Positions 61,207-64,000 of a stretch of 64,000 nt of DNA are shown here, piece after piece; the first letter of the stretch is position 1, and each line of letters starts with the position of its first letter. The translations under genes were made by a program, and so were the position numbers. Source of the stretch: Allobosea sp. UNC402CLCol (GTDB lineage Bacteria; Pseudomonadota; Alphaproteobacteria; Rhizobiales; Beijerinckiaceae); NCBI RefSeq assembly GCF_000745475.1, contig NZ_JQJJ01000009.1, positions 682,001-746,000 on the forward strand, written 5' to 3'. The notes beneath the pieces were generated by a model. It was not told the origin of the DNA and searched no databases. It worked only from the letters and a program-made list of their open reading frames with translations.

Positions 61207-62447
61207 AACCAGGTCTCCCAAGGGCAGAAGCCGCTCCTTCATGGCAGCTTGCCCTCGCGACCATGGTCGCAGTCCAGATGGCAACGGCCTTTCTCAGTCG
61301 GATTCCTCCGACGATCGCTCCAATATTGGCCACTGAGCGAGGGTGGTCGGACTCGGTCGTGGGTTACCTCGCTAGTCTCAACACGTTCGGCTCGATCCTT
61401 TTCCTGGCGTTGGGCTCGCCTTACATGCGAGCTCTCGGTTCCGTGCGAGCCCTCCAGGCCGGGCTTCTGATCGGAATCCTGGGGCTGGCGCTTTTTCTGC
61501 CGAGCTGGACGGCGACGGCCTGTGTCGCCGCGCTTCTGATCGGCGTGGGCTACGGACCATCCTCGCCCGCGGGCAATGACGTTCTGCATCGCACTGCGCC
61601 TCATGGCCGTCGCAGCCTGATCTTCTCGATCAAGCAGGCTGGGGTGCCGCTCGGAGGAGTGGTGGCAGGGCTTGCGTTGCCGCCGCTCGCCGCAGCCTAC
61701 GGCTGGCGCATCGCGCTCCTGGCTTCGGCAGTGTTCGTGCTCGCCATCATCGCAAGCGTCCAGCCGATGCGGGACGGGCTTGATCGCGATCGAGAGCATG
61801 GCCTGAAGTTCGGACTCGGCGTTATTCTCTCGATCGCCAACCTGGTCACGCCGATCAGGACCCTGACGACGTCTTCGAGTTTGTTCCGATTGGCTGCAGC
61901 CGGTGCCTGCCTGGCGGTAGGGCAGGGGATCTGGTTCGCCTATCTGATGACGTATGCGGTCTCGCAACTTGGCTACAGCCTCGAGACAGCCGGAGCGCTC
62001 TACGCCTTGATGCAGGCGACCAGTGTTGCTGGACGCGTTCTGCTTGGGTGGCTCGCGGACAGGCTTGGAACCCCGCGGCTGCTGTTGCGCGTGATCGGGT
62101 TGGCGTCAGGCGCAACCTCGCTGACATTGGCGCTTGCGACGCCACAGTGGTCTTTCCAGACCTACTGCGTCCTCGCGGCAATCGCCGGCGTGACGGTGTC
62201 GAGCTGGAATGGCGTTCAGCTATCTGAAATTGCGCGGGCTTGCCCGCCAAGCCTCGTTCGGGAAGCGTCAGCCGCCGCTACTCTGGTCATCTTCCTCGGC
62301 TATGTGGTCGCGCCATCCGCGTTCGCGATGGCCTTGTCGCTGACCGGCCGATTCGATCTCGGCTTCCTTGCCTGCGCGCTTTCAGGCGTCGGATGCGCGC
62401 TCATCGTCCCCGCGGCCATGACGGAAGATAGGTCTCAGCGAAGCTGA
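61203..62447 (+). CDS. major facilitator superfamily transporter
   Basis: A 414-residue membrane protein starting at GTG 61203, overlapping the previous stop (GTGA). About twelve hydrophobic segments are visible, for example LFLALGSPYMRALG and CVLAAIAGVTVSSWNGVQLS. LGWLADRLGTPRLLLR is the conserved loop between helices 8 and 9 of MFS carriers, and GRRSLIFSIKQAGVPLGG is a CynX/NarK-like element. It is the last gene of the operon; since an ABC importer is already present, it may export a waste product or take up a related acid. Its stop lies 17 bases before the right direct repeat. Confidence 0.88.
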   Translation: MKPGLPRAEAAPSWQLALATMVAVQMATAFLSRIPPTIAPILATERGWSDSVVGYLASLNTFGSILFLALGSPYMRALGSVRALQAGLLIGILGLALFLPSWTATACVAALLIGVGYGPSSPAGNDVLHRTAPHGRRSLIFSIKQAGVPLGGVVAGLALPPLAAAYGWRIALLASAVFVLAIIASVQPMRDGLDRDREHGLKFGLGVILSIANLVTPIRTLTTSSSLFRLAAAGACLAVGQGIWFAYLMTYAVSQLGYSLETAGALYALMQATSVAGRVLLGWLADRLGTPRLLLRVIGLASGATSLTLALATPQWSFQTYCVLAAIAGVTVSSWNGVQLSEIARACPPSLVREASAAATLVIFLGYVVAPSAFAMALSLTGRFDLGFLACALSGVGCALIVPAAMTEDRSQRS

Positions 62448-62463
62448 ATGGCTTGGAGAGCCG

Positions 62464-62474
62464 ATTTTCGACAT
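62464..62474. repeat. 11-bp direct repeat, right copy (ATTTTCGACAT)
   Basis: Same sequence and orientation as 47694-47704. It is placed between the MFS stop and the truncated autotransporter frame. Confidence 0.55.
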
Positions 62475-62481
62475 AACCGGT

Positions 62482-63081
62482 GTGGCGAGGAACCGGCGCC
62501 TGGGTTTCCGCTTGAGTGGCGGGGTCACCTATGCCTGGCATGAGCTGGACACCCGGCGCAGCGCCGTATTCTCCGGCTTCGGCGAGGAGCTGCGCTCCGA
62601 TTACGGCGCCCGCAGCCTGCAGGCTTTCGGTGAGATCGCCTATCGCTTCGACCTCGGGCGGGCCACCATCGAGCCTTTCGTCAATCTCGCCTATGTCAAT
62701 CTCCGTAGCGCCGGCTTCACCGAGACAGGCGGCGTCGCAGCGCTTACCGCCAGGGCGCAGACCACGGCCGTCGCCTTCGCCACGCTCGGCCTGCGCGCTC
62801 AGATGAGCTTCGATCTCGGCAACAGCGTCGCGCGGATCAGCGGCACGCTCGGCTGGCGGCACGCAACGGGTGACGTCACCCCATTGTCGCTCCAGGCCTT
62901 CTCCGGCGGCGCGCCGTTCTCGATCGCAGGCGCTCCGATCGCCCGCGACGCGTTGGTCGTCAACACCGGCCTCGCGCTAAATCTCTCGCCAGAAGCCGAA
63001 ATCGGGTTGTCCTATGACGGGCAACTCGCGTCGCGCGCGACCGACCATGCCTTCAATGCCCGGCTCGCAGTCAAGTTCTGA
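62482..63081 (+). pseudogene. autotransporter beta-barrel domain, 5'-truncated remnant
   Basis: About 199 residues that match the last three quarters of an autotransporter translocator barrel: RLSGGVTYAWHELDTRRSAV, RSLQAFGEIAYRFDLG, GWRHATGDVTPLSLQAF and the final KF, the C-terminal Phe recognised by the outer-membrane assembly machinery. There is no signal peptide, no passenger domain and only part of the barrel. The frame is open upstream to the MFS gene (codons read through to about 62446) but the homology seems to start near 62490, so the gene was cut at the segment edge. The only available start is GTG 62482 without a ribosome site. Probably not functional. Confidence 0.75.
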
Positions 63082-63273
63082 TGCCACCAGCATGTACTGC
63101 CATCCGCCGCAATGTCTGGTTCGCGGCATCAGATGAGCTTCCGCTCCTGGCGCATTCGCGCTCTGTCGGTGCTGCGTCAGAAGCGGATCGCCTCTGGCTG
63201 GCGGCCGCGGCCGTGGGCCGTCCGGAGCCGACGCTTCTCACGGGCCAGCCGAGCAACGCGCGCTTTTGCGACT

Positions 63274-64000
63274 TCAGCGATCTTCGCTAGTCTCCAAAAA
63301 GGCGGGGCGAACCGCCTTCTTCAGCTCGTCGATGAAGGCTCGGACGAGCCGTTTGGGCGCGCGGGCCTTCTGATAGAGCGCATAGGCCTCGACCGAGACA
63401 CGCGGTCTGAGGGGCCGCACTTCCAGCCGGTAGCGGCTGCCGCTGATCGCGGTGAAGGAATCGACCAGCGCCACGCCGAGCCCGGCCTCGGCCAGCAAGC
63501 AGGCCGTGTTGCTGTAGCGCACCTCGATCGGGCAGGGCGGGCGCGCACCGGCGAAGAAATCCCGCTGCAGCAGCAGCCCGAGCCGCGCGCCCGGCTCGAA
63601 GCCGATCATCCGGTGGCCGGAGAGCATGGCAGGAGAAATCTCGCTCTTGGCGGTTAGCGGATGGTCGGGCGTCATGGCGCAGACCATCTGGCCGGCGCCG
63701 ATCAGTTCCGCCTCCAAACCCGGCCTCGCATAGGGCTCCAGCGAGACCCCGAGATCGGCTGCGCCGCTCTCCAGCCCTTCGATGACGCCATCGGTACGGC
63801 GCACGTCGAAATCGACATGCAGCTCCGGCCGGCGGCTGGCGAAGCGCGCCAAAGCGCGTGGCACCAGCGCATTGGCGATCGGGGGCGTCGCGAGAAGCCG
63901 CAGCGAGCCGCTGCGCGTGTCGCGCAGCGCGGCGACCTTGCGCGAGAAGGACTGGACCATCGAGAAGATGGGATCGCTGTCGCGATACATCTCGAGCGCT
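63274..64000 (-). CDS. LysR-family transcriptional regulator (5' end outside window)
   Basis: The frame is open to the right edge; about 242 residues are visible, covering the effector domain but not the DNA-binding helix. SGSLRLLATPPIANALVPRA begins the ligand domain, ESGAADLGVSLEPYARPGLE and NTACLLAEAGLGVALVDSFT are family segments. An in-frame Met at 63990 is not a real start because the domain normally follows a helix-turn-helix of about 60-90 residues. Its target cannot be known here. Base usage is back to the GC-rich pattern of the left part of the window. Confidence 0.85.
   Translation of the reverse strand, partial: ALEMYRDSDPIFSMVQSFSRKVAALRDTRSGSLRLLATPPIANALVPRALARFASRRPELHVDFDVRRTDGVIEGLESGAADLGVSLEPYARPGLEAELIGAGQMVCAMTPDHPLTAKSEISPAMLSGHRMIGFEPGARLGLLLQRDFFAGARPPCPIEVRYSNTACLLAEAGLGVALVDSFTAISGSRYRLEVRPLRPRVSVEAYALYQKARAPKRLVRAFIDELKKAVRPAFLETSEDR

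Larger units (their letters stand above)
47694..62474. other. putative acquired genomic segment (about 14.8 kb)
   Basis: Supports: 11-bp direct repeats at both edges, lower G+C and more A/T-ending codons than the flanking regions, a complete self-contained operon with its own regulator and transporter, and an autotransporter barrel remnant exactly at the right edge. Against: no integrase, transposase or tRNA gene is visible, and the missing autotransporter 5' part is not found at the left edge. It may have entered by replacement or illegitimate recombination. Confidence 0.45.

Overview
The window is GC-rich (roughly two thirds G+C) and densely packed with solute-uptake and catabolic genes. 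The gene content (polar amino-acid and peptide ABC importers, FadR-, LysR-, Lrp- and IclR-type regulators, multi-subunit FAD/2Fe-2S dehydrogenases, HyuA/HyuB hydantoinases) and a short conserved intergenic motif near 2160-2205 suggest a soil or root-associated alphaproteobacterium of the Hyphomicrobiales, perhaps Bosea-like. That assignment is inference. No rRNA, tRNA, CRISPR array or transposase was recognised.

Layout. 1-5.3 kb: the end of a ParB-like nuclease-domain gene, an ACP/ketosynthase pair arranged like nodFE, and a secreted caspase-fold protein whose catalytic Cys position is Ala. 5.5-10.8 kb: a FadR-controlled operon on the minus strand (regulator, beta-hydroxyacid dehydrogenase, complete polar amino-acid-type ABC importer, RpiB-like isomerase) with a TGGT-N3-ACCA operator in front of the regulator. 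10.9-24.0 kb: a proposed LysR regulon. It has hyuA-hyuB and two subunits of a 2Fe-2S/FAD dehydrogenase on the plus strand, the third dehydrogenase subunit divergent from them, and a minus-strand operon (ABC importer, FAD oxidase, LysR). A palindrome CATAAG-N5-CTTATG occurs at both promoter regions and ties them together. 24.0-35.6 kb: an Lrp regulator, another FAD oxidase, a peptide-type ABC importer, an omega-aminotransferase, two HAD proteins, a GNAT protein and a PuuB-like oxidase, which fits amine or amino-acid catabolism. 35.8-43.6 kb: a minus-strand catabolic run (solute-binding protein, succinate-semialdehyde dehydrogenase, tartrate/malate-type dehydrogenase, aldehyde dehydrogenase, cupin, GhrA-like reductase, ArgE-like deacetylase). 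A striking 18-bp perfect inverted repeat lies between it and the converging PuuB-like gene. 43.7-47.6 kb: a GNAT paralogue, then a copper locus (DUF2946-like, YcnI, CopC-CopD fusion).

47.7-62.5 kb looks like an acquired segment. Third-position A/T is visibly higher, an 11-bp direct repeat (ATTTTCGACAT) lies at both edges, and its right edge abuts a decapitated autotransporter beta-barrel. It carries an IclR regulator divergent from an 11-gene, almost gapless operon: SDR, NodB-fold amidohydrolase, a second HyuA/HyuB, SDR, a five-gene peptide-type ABC importer and an MFS transporter. This is the best candidate for an undescribed pathway. I propose stepwise opening of a cyclic amide or imide taken up by the importer, but the substrate is unknown. 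The window ends inside a LysR gene.
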